This document shows positions 34,673 to 47,800 of a DNA stretch of 64,000 nt, piece after piece. Both the position numbers and the translations under genes were made by a program. The first letter of the stretch is position 1. Every line of letters starts with the position of its first letter. The DNA comes from Enchytraeus crypticus (Eukaryota > Annelida > Clitellata > Enchytraeida > Enchytraeidae), in NCBI GenBank assembly GCA_905160935.1, contig CAJHZI010000262.1:518501-582500 (forward strand), written 5' to 3'. A model generated the notes under the pieces. The model was not told the DNA's origin. It did not search any database and was given only the letters and a program-made list of their open reading frames with translations.

Positions 34673-35574
34673 ACGGTAGAGACTGAAGTAGTCGATAAAG
34701 CGCGCGCCTTGCGGTCGGTTGATTTAGATACAAATCTCATGTCTGTCTGCATTGAACATACCCTCAAGGTGTTGAAACATTAGTCTTAATTTCGTGTTAA
34801 CTTACGTAGAGCGCAATTAAAGCAAATACTATGATTAATTACGCAACGAGATGAAAATGCTACAAAATACAAATATAAAATTCTCTCCGGATGAATAAAC
34901 CAAATTTTATTGATCTGTTACAGATTACATGCCATACTAATTAAATTGATTCGTATGCAGTGCTGAACTCCAAAGATTGTAGTTTTATTATAAAAATATC
35001 TCAAAAGACACTAACATGCGCTTTATTGCGCATATTTTTTTTGAAATTTTGTAATTTTATAACTTAATTTGAATATTAATAACAAATCTTAAAGTAAAGA
35101 CTAAAAAAGTGTGAAATCGAGTGGATGGAAAACGAAGTACATGTAGAATTACTAGTTTGCTTTTCTGAATTAAAACTATGTAGCATTAATTCTCAATATC
35201 TTTTATAAAAAATATTCACATTTAGCCTATCTAATGAAGAATTTTTTACGAAGAATCTCACAAATGAAGACGTTATGCAAAAAATGCCAGCTAATCTTGA
35301 TCTTGTTAATGTTTAGTTGGTGATTTCTTTTTCTTTTAGAGGCATATAAACAATCTAAAGAGGATAAAAATCATCATACAAGTAATCACCCGTTCCCCAT
35401 GTAATAATAAATTACATGCAGTAGGCGAGCTTTGAATGAACTACAGAATTAGCAAGGATAATGGCTGAATTTCTAGTAAGAGATGGACGTATTTGCCTAA
35501 TCTGACCAATAGCGCGACAAACAGAAGATATGAGATTTAAAGTCAAGGGTTTCATCAAATATTCTCTCTCCCTT
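34673..35574. other. Intergenic DNA, nothing recognised
   Basis: AT-rich. 34690-34790 has weak tRNA-like text (GCGCGCCTTGCGGTCGGTTG) that I could not place in a family. Confidence 0.35.
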
Positions 35575-36352
35575 TCTTAGTGCACTGCCTACTGGCAGGT
35601 ACATAACGCATCCACTCTTCTCTGTCTTCCGCCTTCCTCTTCATTTCCACTTATGAGTGGATCTTTAAATCATCTAACAAACCTAATCTCGGCCTGCCCC
35701 TGCCTCTTTTTTCTTCCATTCTACCTTCTATGATCTCTTTTAATAGACCTTCCCCCCTTAGAATGTGTCCTATCCATTTCTTCTTCCTATTTCTTAATAC
35801 ATTTATCAACTGTCTATCTGTGCCAACTCTCTCCAGGACTTCCTCATTTGTAACCTTTTGAGTCCAGCTAATCCTCTCCATTCTTCTCCAAATCCACATT
35901 TCCAATGCCTCCAGTTTCCTAATATCTTCCTTCCTTAAGGTCCATGTTCCACATCCATACAATAGCGTGGACCAAACCAAAGTTTTCACTATCTTTATCT
36001 TTGTGTCTTTCTTTAGACTTTTTGTTAATAGTTCTTTTCTACTACCAAAGTCCGCTTGTGCTTGTGCAATCCTACTGCATATTTCCGTCTCACATTTCCC
36101 ATCATCGGTTATAGTATGACCCAAATATTTGAAACTCCTTACCTGTTCCAATTTCGTACCATTTATTGTGATATTAACTTCACCTTTATTATTGGACACT
36201 CTCATAACCTTGCTCTTTTTTATATTAATCTTCATGCCATATCTTAGGGCCGTATCATGCAGCCTATCCATTATCTTCTGTCATCCAATCTCGCTGCCCG
36301 CTACCATCCCTTGGTCATCTGCAAGGAATGGTAGCGGGCAGCGAGATTGGAT
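35575..36352 (-). mobile_element. LINE (family 2) 3' half with RT C-terminal coding region
   Basis: On the - strand a 206-codon open frame (36271 to 35651) codes the end of an endonuclease-reverse transcriptase polyprotein: LRYGMKINIKKSKVMRV, FKYLGHTITDDGKCETEI, LLYGCGTWTLRK, IWRRMERISWTQKVTNEEVL, WIGHILRGEGLLKEIIEG and a GRGRPR motif followed by LLDDLK. It is 5'-truncated, so the polymerase core is missing. The 3' end continues to about 35575 (ACCTGCCAGTAGGCAGTGCA, CACTAAG). At its truncated end the element folds back on itself (36283-36352). Confidence 0.9.
36283..36352. repeat. Inverted repeat at the 5' end of the LINE
   Basis: 36283-36310 and 36325-36352 are reverse complements over 28 nt with one mismatch, spaced by 14 nt (core TCTCGCTGCCCGCTACCAT). 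The left arm is normal LINE sequence: the + strand LINE copy at 43408-43450 has the same order. The right arm is an inverted duplicate. Confidence 0.95.
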
Positions 36353-36426
36353 TGCGTCAAATATTACTCCATGGTTTTTGACGGATCGAGAAGATGACAC
36401 AAAAAGATTCTGAAAATTAGCAGAGT

Positions 36427-36597
36427 AAAAAAAGTGAACCTGCATTATAGTGAAATGATCAACTATGTTGATATCTATGACTTTTTAATACCACATGTTT
36501 AAACCGTTAGGCATTTTATTCCATTTTCCGTGTAACTAGTCCCGTGAATGTCCGAGATTTTACATTCAGATCAAGCGCGACTGGGATTCGAAACCAC
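36427..36597 (-). mobile_element. tRNA-derived SINE, family C, copy 4 (truncated)
   Basis: AAAGTGAACCTGCATTATAG, AACCGTTAGGCATTTTATTC, GTCCGAGATTTTACATTCAG and GGGATTCGAAACCAC; it stops inside the tRNA-like head. Confidence 0.8.
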
Positions 36598-36677
36598 ATT
36601 TGAACAGAGCTATTAGGAATTTTACTTCTTTGTAAAGGAGTGCCAATTACAAGGTATTCAGTAATTAACAGACATCA

Positions 36678-36921
36678 GAAAGTAAACACGCATTATGATC
36701 AACTATTTGCTGATATCTATCATTTTTAATCATGTGGTAACATGCTGATTAAACCGTTAGGCATGCAAATTAGTCCATTTTCCGTATAACCGGTCCAGTG
36801 AATGTTCGAGATTTTACGCTCAGATCAGCGGGATCGGGAATCGAACCAACGAGGGTTTAATTCACCTTAGTTCTTGTCAGTTAAAATTTTATGACATTAC
36901 CCCTACGCTATTAAGACATTC
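36678..36921 (-). mobile_element. tRNA-derived SINE, family C, copy 5
   Basis: AAAGTAAACACGCATTATGA, CCATTTTCCGTATAACCGG, TTCGAGATTTTACGCTCAGA, GAATCGAACCAACGAGGG and CCTACGCTATTAAGACATTC. A full-length copy, with a short insertion near 36735. Confidence 0.85.
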
Positions 36922-37857
36922 TAAAACATAAATCATTATTAAGACCCTACACCCATACAAAACAATAGCCATGCAGGTAGTAACTCATGCATTTTCCTCC
37001 AATTTATGTTTATGGACCCCCCCCCCCCTCTGTTCACCGGTTTTAATTTGGTTTCACAATGTTCAATGTTGTCATGGACAACAGTAGCCCTCTAATCGCA
37101 TGGTTATTGTTGTTCTTACTATGTTAGTAGTTTTTTGCTACTTTCCTCAAAACCATTTGGTAACTCTGATTCCGGGGAATTCAACTTTCTAGTTTCACTT
37201 TTTATTTGTTCTTTGTTTGCCAACACATTTGAACAACACATTTTACTATTTGAGTTTTACACTTTCTGTAAGCATTTATTGACGATATACGAATTCGGGT
37301 TAGGTAAGCAGTTTTTCAGTTACACTTAAAATAAACTGGTTTTTAATTAATTCGTTATTTGTTTAATGGTAAATTTGAACATGTGTTATTGTAAAATTAT
37401 CATCTTTGATGATGTCTCGCTTATAGCAACACACGTTTAAACAACGTATGTTAATTCAATTAATTATCAATGTCACAGTCCTATGAGCGTCCAAGATTTT
37501 ACTCTCTGAACAATTCTACTGGTAATTGATCTCAAGAACAATCTTTAAAAATTTTCATTACGTTTTCAAACGCACTTTTACACACTAAGCAATTTGTAAT
37601 TTTACAATATTTAGATATAGGGCCTGTATTATATTATATTATTATATTTAATTATATCATTTAGGCATTAGATTGACTTATTTCTATTAGTGAATATTAT
37701 ATTTGTTTTTCGGCACTTTTCTCAATGTTAATCAGTTTTGTTAATAAAGTTTAACTTTTAGTTGATATTGTACATATTATAAATCTAGTTAGGCGCATAA
37801 TCTAATAAAGTACTAGAGCTGTAAGTTAATAATTGGAATGCTACATAATGGAATGTG
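36922..37857. other. Intergenic DNA, nothing recognised
   Basis: AT-rich. A C run at 37018-37028. Open frames such as 37135-37329 show no family resemblance. Confidence 0.35.
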
Positions 37858-38095
37858 TTAATAAGGTAGGAAGTTTTAAATGAAGTTTTAAATGACAGGG
37901 CCAGAGGTGAACTGAACCCTCGTGAGTTTGAATCACAGCCGCGGTGATCTGAGAATAAAATCTTGGACATTCACTGGACTGGTTATACGGAAAATGGTCT
38001 AAATTGCCTAGCGGTTTAAACATGTGGTATTAAAAGTGATAGATACCAAATAGTTGATCATTTCACTATAATGTGTTTACTTTACATATGAATTT
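37858..38095 (+). mobile_element. tRNA-derived SINE, family C, copy 6
   Basis: GAAGTTTTAAATGACAGGGC, CCTCGTGAGTTTGAATCACA, TTGGACATTCACTGGACTGG, CGGTTTAAACATGTGGTATT and TGATCATTTCACTATAATGT followed by GTTTACTTT. The first bases of the head are lost. Confidence 0.85.
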
Positions 38096-38187
38096 TAAAG
38101 AGTTCTAATATTTTTTAGCATTTTTTGCTTAGGCTACATGTACAATCGCATACTCTATTTAAAGGTATAATACTGATCACTTCCCAG

Positions 38188-38415
38188 TGTTGTGCCAGGG
38201 GCACTCAAGAATAGACTAACCGTAAACTGTGTGGGTCATAGTAAGCGCCTGAGCAGCAATCATGAAGGCAAAGTTAAATGTAGGCTACATTAGGGTGTGG
38301 ATATGGGGTAACCTTTTTAAAATGATTAACTCACTAATAGATGGGGTACTCTTTATGAAGTGTGAAAGTGACTTATGAGTGGAATGTATACCTTGGACCT
38401 GCCGATTGGCATAAC
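38188..38415 (+). mobile_element. SINE family D, copy 2
   Basis: CAGTGTTGTGCCAGGGGCAC, AATAGACTAACCGTAAACTG, then GAATGTATACCTTGGACCTG and CCGATTGGCA. It lies about 320 bp upstream of the PARP start codon. Confidence 0.7.
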
Positions 38416-38729
38416 ACTAGAGAGACAGGTTGATTGGTTGTACTACTTTTCAACTAAATAATATTTCAGTATTATGTAATTTATCAATGTTGCATTAAAT
38501 TAATGTGTTAGTAATTATTGTTAGAAATTGTGTATTTTGCCATTCTTGTTAGGAATTTCTTATTTGTATAAAATGCTAGATTCAGTATAATATGAAAGAA
38601 ACAGTGAATTATCAATAGTGCATTTAATCCATATAGCTGATTCATATACCATCTTGATTTCAGACCAAAAATATAAGGTTAAAACTGACTATATTTATTC
38701 TGTAGTTTCTGACGAAAAAAGAGTTTGCC

Positions 38730-38847
38730 ATGTCTCATAGAGCTCTACGACGTCGTTTAACGGCAAATGAACGGTTGATGTATATAACTGATGAAGTTAC
38801 AGTTTTGAAACGGGCCATAGAGGCTGACAATAAATGCCCTTTCAGTG
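38730..38847 (+). CDS. PARP8-like: PARP exon 1 (start codon)
   Basis: ATG at 38730 (TTGCCATGTCT) opens MSHRALRRRLTANERLMY; an in-frame stop lies a few codons upstream, so this is the first usable ATG. The text resembles the PARP8 N-terminus (short basic start, then a helix with Arg/Lys and a Cys-Phe pair, here CPFSD). It ends phase 1 at AGTG|GTAAGT. An acceptor-like TTGATTTCAG lies at about 38655-38664, so a non-coding first exon may lie further upstream. Confidence 0.75.
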
Positions 38848-41800
38848 GTAAGTTCAGTTGACTATTATATGAAATATTCTGGTCTTACTGCTTTGTATAC
38901 TTAAATAGCTTTTACAGGTTTTCTCTACTTAGTGGCCAACTGCTCGAACTATCATTCTGAATCATTTTTCATTACATCCTTCCTTTCTGAACCCCTACTG
39001 CAAACTATTCCAGAACTGTACAAAGCCTCATATATTAACTTCATCCCTTCAAATATCTAGATTTGCTTCTGCAATATGTAGTCAGCTGAAGCTACTATAA
39101 TCCTTTAAGCCTTAATGATTTTAAAAAGTATCCTTAACCCTCATTGTTCTGAATCTTTTGTTGGCTTTTGTCATGATTGGTCACAATTTTCATTAAATAC
39201 TGTTCACTTCCTGCTTTACGGTGTCTAATGCTGCACAGTTCATTCTCTCATGCTGCCATTCTCTTCATTTTTAATTGTTGCCATTGTTAAAAATTCTTTC
39301 ACAAATTTAGCTTCATGGTGGCATTTTTCAAGAATCTGTGTCTTATCATCTACCAACTATCAACCTATCTACCTTTATTGCAATCTTTGCTCTTCTGAAG
39401 CCAAAATGTTGCTGTATATCAGGTGTTTATCTGGATTATTCAGATCCTCAACTACTAGCAAATAGAACTTTCAAGTTGCTGTTCCAAAATCTTAATAATT
39501 CTTTGTCTAAAACTTTCACTATGTAAAAGCTTTACTGTTATCGTAAATATACTTAAATCACTTTTCATACCACTTAAATTGAATAGATCTGCTGTAATTG
39601 ACACTATTGACCAACTTAGAATATTTGAACTGCTTTGGATTTCTCTTTCTCATCGGGTTTCTGCAAAAGCAGGCTTCATTTGCGGTGTGATGATGCCTCT
39701 AATTGTATGATCTACAGGAGTCATTCTGATATGACCTTCAAGTGAGAACTTGTACGACTATCCTTCTTTCATTGATTGAATTCACTGATTTTTGCATACT
39801 TTTAATGAATGCAAGAGTGGTATACATTTAAAAAGGGAAATACAGAAGTTAGCGTTACATAAAGTAAAGCGTATCACTTTGTAGCTATTAAAAGGTTAAA
39901 GATTTGTTTTTTAATGTTTCTTTTTACTAACTGACATATGATGCATAGGAGCTCTTTTTCATTCATACCTAGATTGTCATTTAATGGTTTAATGTCTTTA
40001 AATTTAGCTTTATTGTGCCACCTGTCTAGACATGACTATCGAGGAGGATGGTGCTGTTGTTGGATTTCAATTTGAAGATGAGTATTGCAAAATCAGCTAC
40101 AGGTTCTTCGCAACATTAGAATATCCAGGTTCACTTATTCTCAACAAATATTGCTCTTACAAATATAGCGTATTTTTAATTTAAAGTTATATTTTAGACA
40201 CCAGTGTTATGATTTTAATGATACAAATGTTATGAAATTATAATTTCATGGCAACAGATAAACTGATTTGACTAGTTCGTACTACATAGATTTTGATGAA
40301 TATGGTAGTAAGAATTTGAAGGTAACAATGTATTTTTATTAATAATTGTAATTATAAAAATAATACTAGTAGTAATAATAGCAATATATGTTTATTACAA
40401 TGATATCCAAAGCAATGCATAAATCTGCACATTTAGGAAAGCTAATAAAATAACTGTTCAACACAATGCCATTTTTGCAATGATTTGATTGAGTAAGGCT
40501 ATTTAACTAATAACACATTATAATCCTGTATAGTCAATACAAAATGTACATGGTAATAAAGATATTTAGATTTAACAATTAAGTATAATTCATAAAATAT
40601 TTACATGTTATTTTTATATAAAATTATATATAATCGTAATACAGTTTCATTGCTAATTTTTCAAATACTGCCTATTATATTCAGAAAAATATATATGGTA
40701 ATATATATTTGAAATGAGTCAGCCATTTTATATTATTAGCAGATTGGTATCATGCCATACTGAAAAGGTATTACTGAAAAGGTATTTTTATTATTGAGAA
40801 TTGTTTCTCATGTTGTGTTCAAATCACTAAATAATAGGCCAATTATAAACTGTTCGTGTCGTTAGAGGTGACTGAACAAGAACTGAGGAGGACTAAAAGG
40901 AAAACCACCTTAGCCATCATATCTTTCTCATATTGTGCATTACATTATGCTATGGATAAAGCATAGCCTTTTGTGAATGGAAAACCTTGTTGATCGATGG
41001 AGTGCACTGTATGAAGCTTGAAAACTAATCGTAAGACTACATGCATTAGACTTCCCAGTTGGCAAAACATTTCTGAGAAATTTATATTTTTTAGATTAAA
41101 TTGATTTATTGTTAGTACAATGAATCGGCTTATATTGACGATTTGAAAAATTTGTACGTAAGAGATGGAACAAATATCTTAAACGGTGCCAGTTCACTGA
41201 TAAAAAAACTGTCAGGTAATAAGATATAAAATATTATCTGTGGTGAGAAGAAATGTGTTTTCAATAGCAAATTTATATTTAATTAGTTGGAGAATTAAAA
41301 GATCACTGAAGCATATCCTATCATAACTTCAGACTGTATGATTGTGACAGACTTTAAGTAAACTATGCTTGTCGTGTTTTCACTTCTCTTGCATTTTGTT
41401 GTTGTAGAAAACTGTATTCTGGAGAAATTGATTGAATACAAAATGAAGTTCACGCACACACCAGATGGGAAAAGTCGTCAGGTGAAAAAGTTCTACAATA
41501 AACGCTTTTTCGCTGTATTCACTGGCGAGGCCAAATGTAAGCATTTTATATTGTTCATTCAGGAATCCTTTATATTTAGTCTGCACTGTCGGTTACTAGA
41601 TTTCTAGGTTACTAGGTTTTCCCCGTGTTGTATCCGGGTTGCTTGAAGAATATACCAACCGTGTAAATATGCACGTGTTGTAGAAGGAGACATAAAAACT
41701 AGATCCAAACCAACGTCAGAAAGGGCATAAGGTTAGTGAGCACTTAGGCTCCAGAAATTGCTACAAAAACTTAAACGAATGGATAAACTTTGGAAGACTG

Positions 41801-44800
41801 AAGAAAGTCTATTCTTATCCTGATCCTGGTTAAACTGGGATTTAAGGGAAGATGATGATGATGACTGTAAGTTACTAGAGACTAAACTGTCATTGCAGAA
41901 TTGAGTAATGTGCAAAAGGTAGTACTTGTGAACCTATTTTATACTCTTACACGCTGAATGTAATGTCTGGCTGAAATGGATGCAGTAATATTCCCATTAT
42001 CTATAATAATACTATATGTGTTTTTGGCACATTTTAATAAGATTTGCTATATGTTTGATTTATAACACTATGATGACGTTTGTAAATGCAAATGTACATA
42101 ATTTTATTATTGCTTGACAATTGCAAATTTGCAGAAATTAAGTCCCTTTTGCTGATATTTTAATTTTATTTCCAATTCCTTGTGTCTATTTAACTTTTAA
42201 ATTATCTTTACATGAAAGAAATCCAACTGTAAAGATTTTTTAATTACTCAAAATATGAAAGTGATTAACATTAAATCTTATTTGTAGTTATCTGCATTTT
42301 ATTGATCATTATAGAATAGACAGTAATAGACTAATATTTCTATTTAGTCTTTGCACAATTCACTAGTTTCAAGTATAAAGCTAAGCTAAAAGCTAAGGTT
42401 AACGTCAGTTTTCTCGCTTGAAAGTGACGGGCGAGCCCAGGATTTGAACCCCGCACATGCTGATCTGCGGTAGAGTGTCTTACCGACTTCGCCACTTGCT
42501 CCAGCGGTATAGGCAGATTCCAGTTTCGACAAGGATTAAGATAACATTTTAACTTCATTTGTTCTTATTTAAATTGTATTTATTGCTGCATTTAGTTTAC
42601 GACAAAGATTTGGTCAATAGCTTGTCTGAGTTGATGAAATCTCTATCGCCATGCAGCATTGAAGCGCGATTTATGAACACGGAAACAAGTGGCTTTGGAG
42701 AAGATTATTGTAGTGATGCTTGTAAGTCCTACAAGCTAAGTGTGAATGATACTTGTGATACCAGTGTCTGCGATATGTGCAAGGAAAATTTTTGTCATTA
42801 TATTATCCCTGGGAAGAAATCGAAATCTGAGGTATGTTTTTATTCAAAATTTTATTATAAATGTTTATTTTTTTATATAAACTCCCAGTGTTGTGTCTGG
42901 GTCATTTGAAGAATTTGACCAACCGGTGACTGCACGTGTCGTAGAAGGCGACTAAAGCACTAAGGTCCATACCAACGTCAGAAAGGGCATTCGGATGGTG
43001 AGCGCCTAGGCTCCAGTAATTGCCACAAAACTTAAACGAATGCATAAACTTCAAAAAACTGGAGAAATCTATTCGTATCCCGACCCTGGTTGAACTGGGA
43101 TTAAAGGGAGGCTGATGATGATGATTTTTTATAATAAATGCTCTTTGTCTAAAGAGCATTTATTATTTTCGAAAGAAGTTTGTAAGTATTATTTGCAGTA
43201 TTTAGGAAGGGGATATAATTTAGTCGTTAGGGGGTTCTCTTTGGATGAAAGTGGCCTAGGTTCAAAGCCCAAGTCAGCCAGCATATGATGGATTTCCTTT
43301 GACGGACCCGTGGAAATCATGTATCGGATCTTGCTGCTGGAACCTACAAACAGACATAGTAGAAGGAATAAAAGCAGGAGAAAAATTGTTACAGGATGTA
43401 CAATTTGCAGATGACCAAGGAATGATAGCGGGCAGTGAGACTGGACTGCAGAAGATAATGGATAGGCTGAATGATGCGTCATTTAGATATGGTATGAAGA
43501 TTAATATCAAAAAGCCAAAGTGATGAGAGTGTCCCATAATAAAGGTGAAGTTAATATCACAATAAATGGTACGAAATTGGCACAGGTCAGGAGTTTAAAA
43601 TATTTGGGTCATACTATAACCGATGACGGGAAATGTGAGACTGAAATATGCAGTAGGATTGCACAAGCAAAAGTGACTTTCAGTAATAGGAAAGAACTTA
43701 TAACAAAAAGTCTAAAGAAAAACACAAAGATAAAGAAAAAGAAAACCTTGGTTTGGATCATGCTATTGTATGGATGTGAAACATGGACCTAAGGAAGGAA
43801 GATATTAGGCATTGCAAATTTGGATTTGGAGAAGAATGGAGAGGATTAGCTGAACTCAAAAGGTTACAAACGAGGAAGTTCTGGAGAGAGTTGGCACAGA
43901 TAGACAGTTGATAAATGTATTAAGAAATAGGAAAAAGAGTTGGATAGGACACATTATAAAATTCTTATTAAAAGAGGTCATGGACCTCTTTTAATAAGAA
44001 TTTTATAATGTGTCCTATCCAACCTTATTTAAATGTTTGTTAGTGTTATATTTCGGAAGCCGCTATCCTGGTGTAAACCTTATTGTTTATGATTTAAATG
44101 TGCGCAGGCTGATGTGTCAGAGCCTAATCGTGTCATCGATTCTTTGGATGCTGAGATATTAAAGTGTACTTGCTCTTTACTGGGCAGTGACTTCATACAG
44201 GAACTCACTCCTAAGTTGCACGCAGATCTCATTGAAGCTGCGAGTATGCTGCCGCCTGGAAGTATCCAGTACGTTAAAAATCTATATTATGAAATCGTTT
44301 GAAATCTGTAGATTTTTTCTGTCATATAGTGCAATATGGGAGGGAAGGTTCAAAATTTGTGTTGAAAAATATATTTTTTGTTGAATTTATAATTTGCTTT
44401 TATTTTGCTTGGCGCCCCAAATTTACAATTGTTAAGTAAATTTAATGTTATATTGTCTAGGATGTTTTACATTTCTATCACTCAATTACAATTTATCCAA
44501 AGAAACTCGTAAAATTGTGTCTACAAAATAAACACGAGTGAATAAGACATGAGTAATATTAAGTGAATAAAGATAATCTAAACGGTGACAGTACAATGAT
44601 TAAAGGACTGCCTGAAAAATCTAATGTTGTAATTTACGATAGAATAATGGTTTTTTCAACTACGTGCAGATGAGTAGGATTGCAGATCATAATTGTTATA
44701 GAATGTTGGCACTGCCAATGAAATAGAGCATGGTGTCAAAAGTCACATTCAAGTTACTAGGTTATTCAAGTTTTAGGGGCGGGATTTAGCGCAGTCGGTT

Positions 44801-47800
44801 AAGCTGCGCGTTAGTTGAACGAAGTTAAGCTCCATCGCGTTTGTGGGCGACCACCTTGGAAGACCGAGTGTTGGAAGCTTTGAAAGAAAAACAAATCCCG
44901 AGGGTGTTGGAAGGTTATTCTTAAATCTGCGCCGGCTGCTATTGGAGCGCCAACAAAAGGCAACGATTACTAATAACCATGGAGGGGAATGGAGGAAATC
45001 ACGAAAACTACAAAAACAGAAACCAAGAAAGGAAACTATGTAGCACATGCGGTATGTCATGTGTGTAACTATACGAACAACAACAAAAAACATAATATTG
45101 TAGTTTCAAGTTTTGTGGTACGAAATTGTGTGATTTTTCTCTTGTGATAAGAAACGCATATAAACTTATCTTTATAACTTTACAGACGAGAACTTTGGTA
45201 TAATTTTGTAATTTCATAGTTTTGTAAGTTAATATTGTTGATATACAGTACCAAGAAACCTGATTGAAATCTGTATTTTGCTAGAAATAATAATGTTGTA
45301 AATTTCTAAATATTTTACATGCTAGCATAATTTAATTAATCGCAACTGTGTCATTGTATCTTGGGAGGCTAAAGATTTTGCCTGGTGTTTCTACGTCTAT
45401 TTAGGGCATTTCTGTGTGGTACTGGAGTTGTTGTGTCAATTGCATTGGATCCGGTACTTTTGAAGGTAATCCCAGTTGTATTTTTGTGAAAATATGAACT
45501 AAAATCAATGAATTTATGTTATTATTATTCGATCACTAGCCTACAGTAATAATAGCTATTTAATTAACGATGAATTATATATTAATTAAAAGTAGAATTT
45601 CTCAGCGATAAATAATTTCTCTCTTATATTTCAGTTTATCCTGGTCTAATAGTTTTGTTTACTTTTGATTGTACTCATCAGCTTAGGTCCCTTAATATTT
45701 CAGTGTAACGCATTTAATATGAAGTTGCCATGTAAATTTGGACTCAATATTTAATTTTTAATTTTTATATTTTCTGGAAATTTTTGCATAATTTTATTTG
45801 GACGTTACGTATTAGTGCTATAGTTTGACTTCTAATAATTAAATTGTTTCAACGTTGTAATATATTACACTACTTGTAGTAAATGTGTGCATTTGTTGTT
45901 GGGCATTTTACTGTATAGATAAAGTTACTATAATGTTAGTAATTTAAAAAATAGTGTTATGCACATTTAACTAATTAAGCAACTAGTTAACTACTATATA
46001 TTTTATTCTATTGTTACATGAGTTTTTTGTTACCTATTTTTATGTAAAAGAATCAGATTTTGTCATCTGGGAGCATTAAAGATATTGAGAAGATTAATGT
46101 TCGCGTACGTTTCTGTGCATCAAGATATCTCGAAGACTTCAATTATTTCGAAGGTTGGTGAACACTGGTCATATTAGAACTGCTTTGCGTACAGTGTAGA
46201 CATATCTCTTTAAATATTTTAACATATATTTAAGTAATTAAAGGACAGTCTGATGAAAAACTGCTCGTGGTTTGCCGAAGCAAGTCAATTGGTGCAGATT
46301 CTGAATAAAAATGTCTGGCAATTTCAGAAGGCACCATTTTCTCTGCAATGTGACAATTTTTTATTACAAAAAACAAAGTATTTGACTTTTTTTTAATTAG
46401 TCAATTCTTAGACAATGACAGCTTCTACATTGAAGCCATTGACTGATGTTAGTATTGATTTTGCCATGAGACTAAGCGTCTGGATGGAAGATATTGATAC
46501 AATCCATACTATTTTAAATTACTATATATTTACATACGCTATATTTGATTAATGTTATTCAGTAAATTTTTACTACGTAATGATTAGCATTTACAAAATG
46601 ATGTGTATCTTTTGATATCTTGAGCCTGATTAATTCGTCAGAGGGTTCCAAGATATGTTGAATGGATATTTTATCTGGTTGGATAATCAATATCAATCAA
46701 TAAGAATTTAACATCCGGTCCTCGCCAAAAGGCGATGTCTGGGATGTCTCTTGCAGACTCTACATAGACAGGCGCGAAAGCACCACACGATGACGACTGA
46801 AAACACAGAGACCACAAGAGAAACCGAGATCAAAACAGTGCAAGTCTAAGATCCAAGCCGAGCAGGTTAAAAGTTATACCTATGGCGGAAAGAGATGGGT
46901 TTTTAACTTGCAAAGGAAAGTACCAATACAATTGCAAGATTGAAGGTCTTGTGGAAGAGAGTTCCTTGTAGTCGGAGCAGAAAACATGAAGGAGCGTCTT
47001 CCATGACAGATTTAATGTTTGGTACAGTGAGAAGGTTTTTACTAGAAGAACGAAGATAGTTTTGTAATGATTATGTAGTGGAGGCCTAGTAGGCTAAGTA
47101 GATTTATTAATAGTCTTCAATTATAATAGTTGATTTTAATTATTAAACTTAAGTGAGAATCACTATTGATTAATTAAAATTAGTCTGTGATTAATAATGA
47201 ATATGAATTGTTTTGCTTTGTTAATAATGAAGAGTCACGCATATTGTACTTGTACGTGTCTACGTCTAGATATAATGAGTTTATACTTAGGACCTCTGGT
47301 TTTACACTTACTTGGTAAATTTAACTAAATGTTGCTATCAACAAATCCCTTTGGAGTCTTATGTAAGATTTCCTCTAACTCTATAATAAGATAATTATAT
47401 TAATGATAATTATGATAAAATAATAAATGGTATTAATCCAAAGTGTTGATTAATATTATTAATCAATACTTTGATTAATATCATTTCTCTTATCTAGTTA
47501 TGATTAATATTATTATGATTAAGTAGATATAATAATCATATCTATTTAAATATTTATCTAATTATATATATAATGATCATAATCATATCTCATTATGATC
47601 ATTTATCTCATTGGGAGATTTAATCCAATGTAGTTTATACGATTTTTTGTAGCTGAAATTCTTGCTCTCTTTTATCAATCTTGTCGCTCAGGCCTTAACC
47701 TTCTGTAATTTATCTATCAGCATCATCATCTTCCTCCCTTGAATCACAGTTCAATTTGGGTCGGGATACGAATAGAAACTTATCTAATTAATTAATATTT

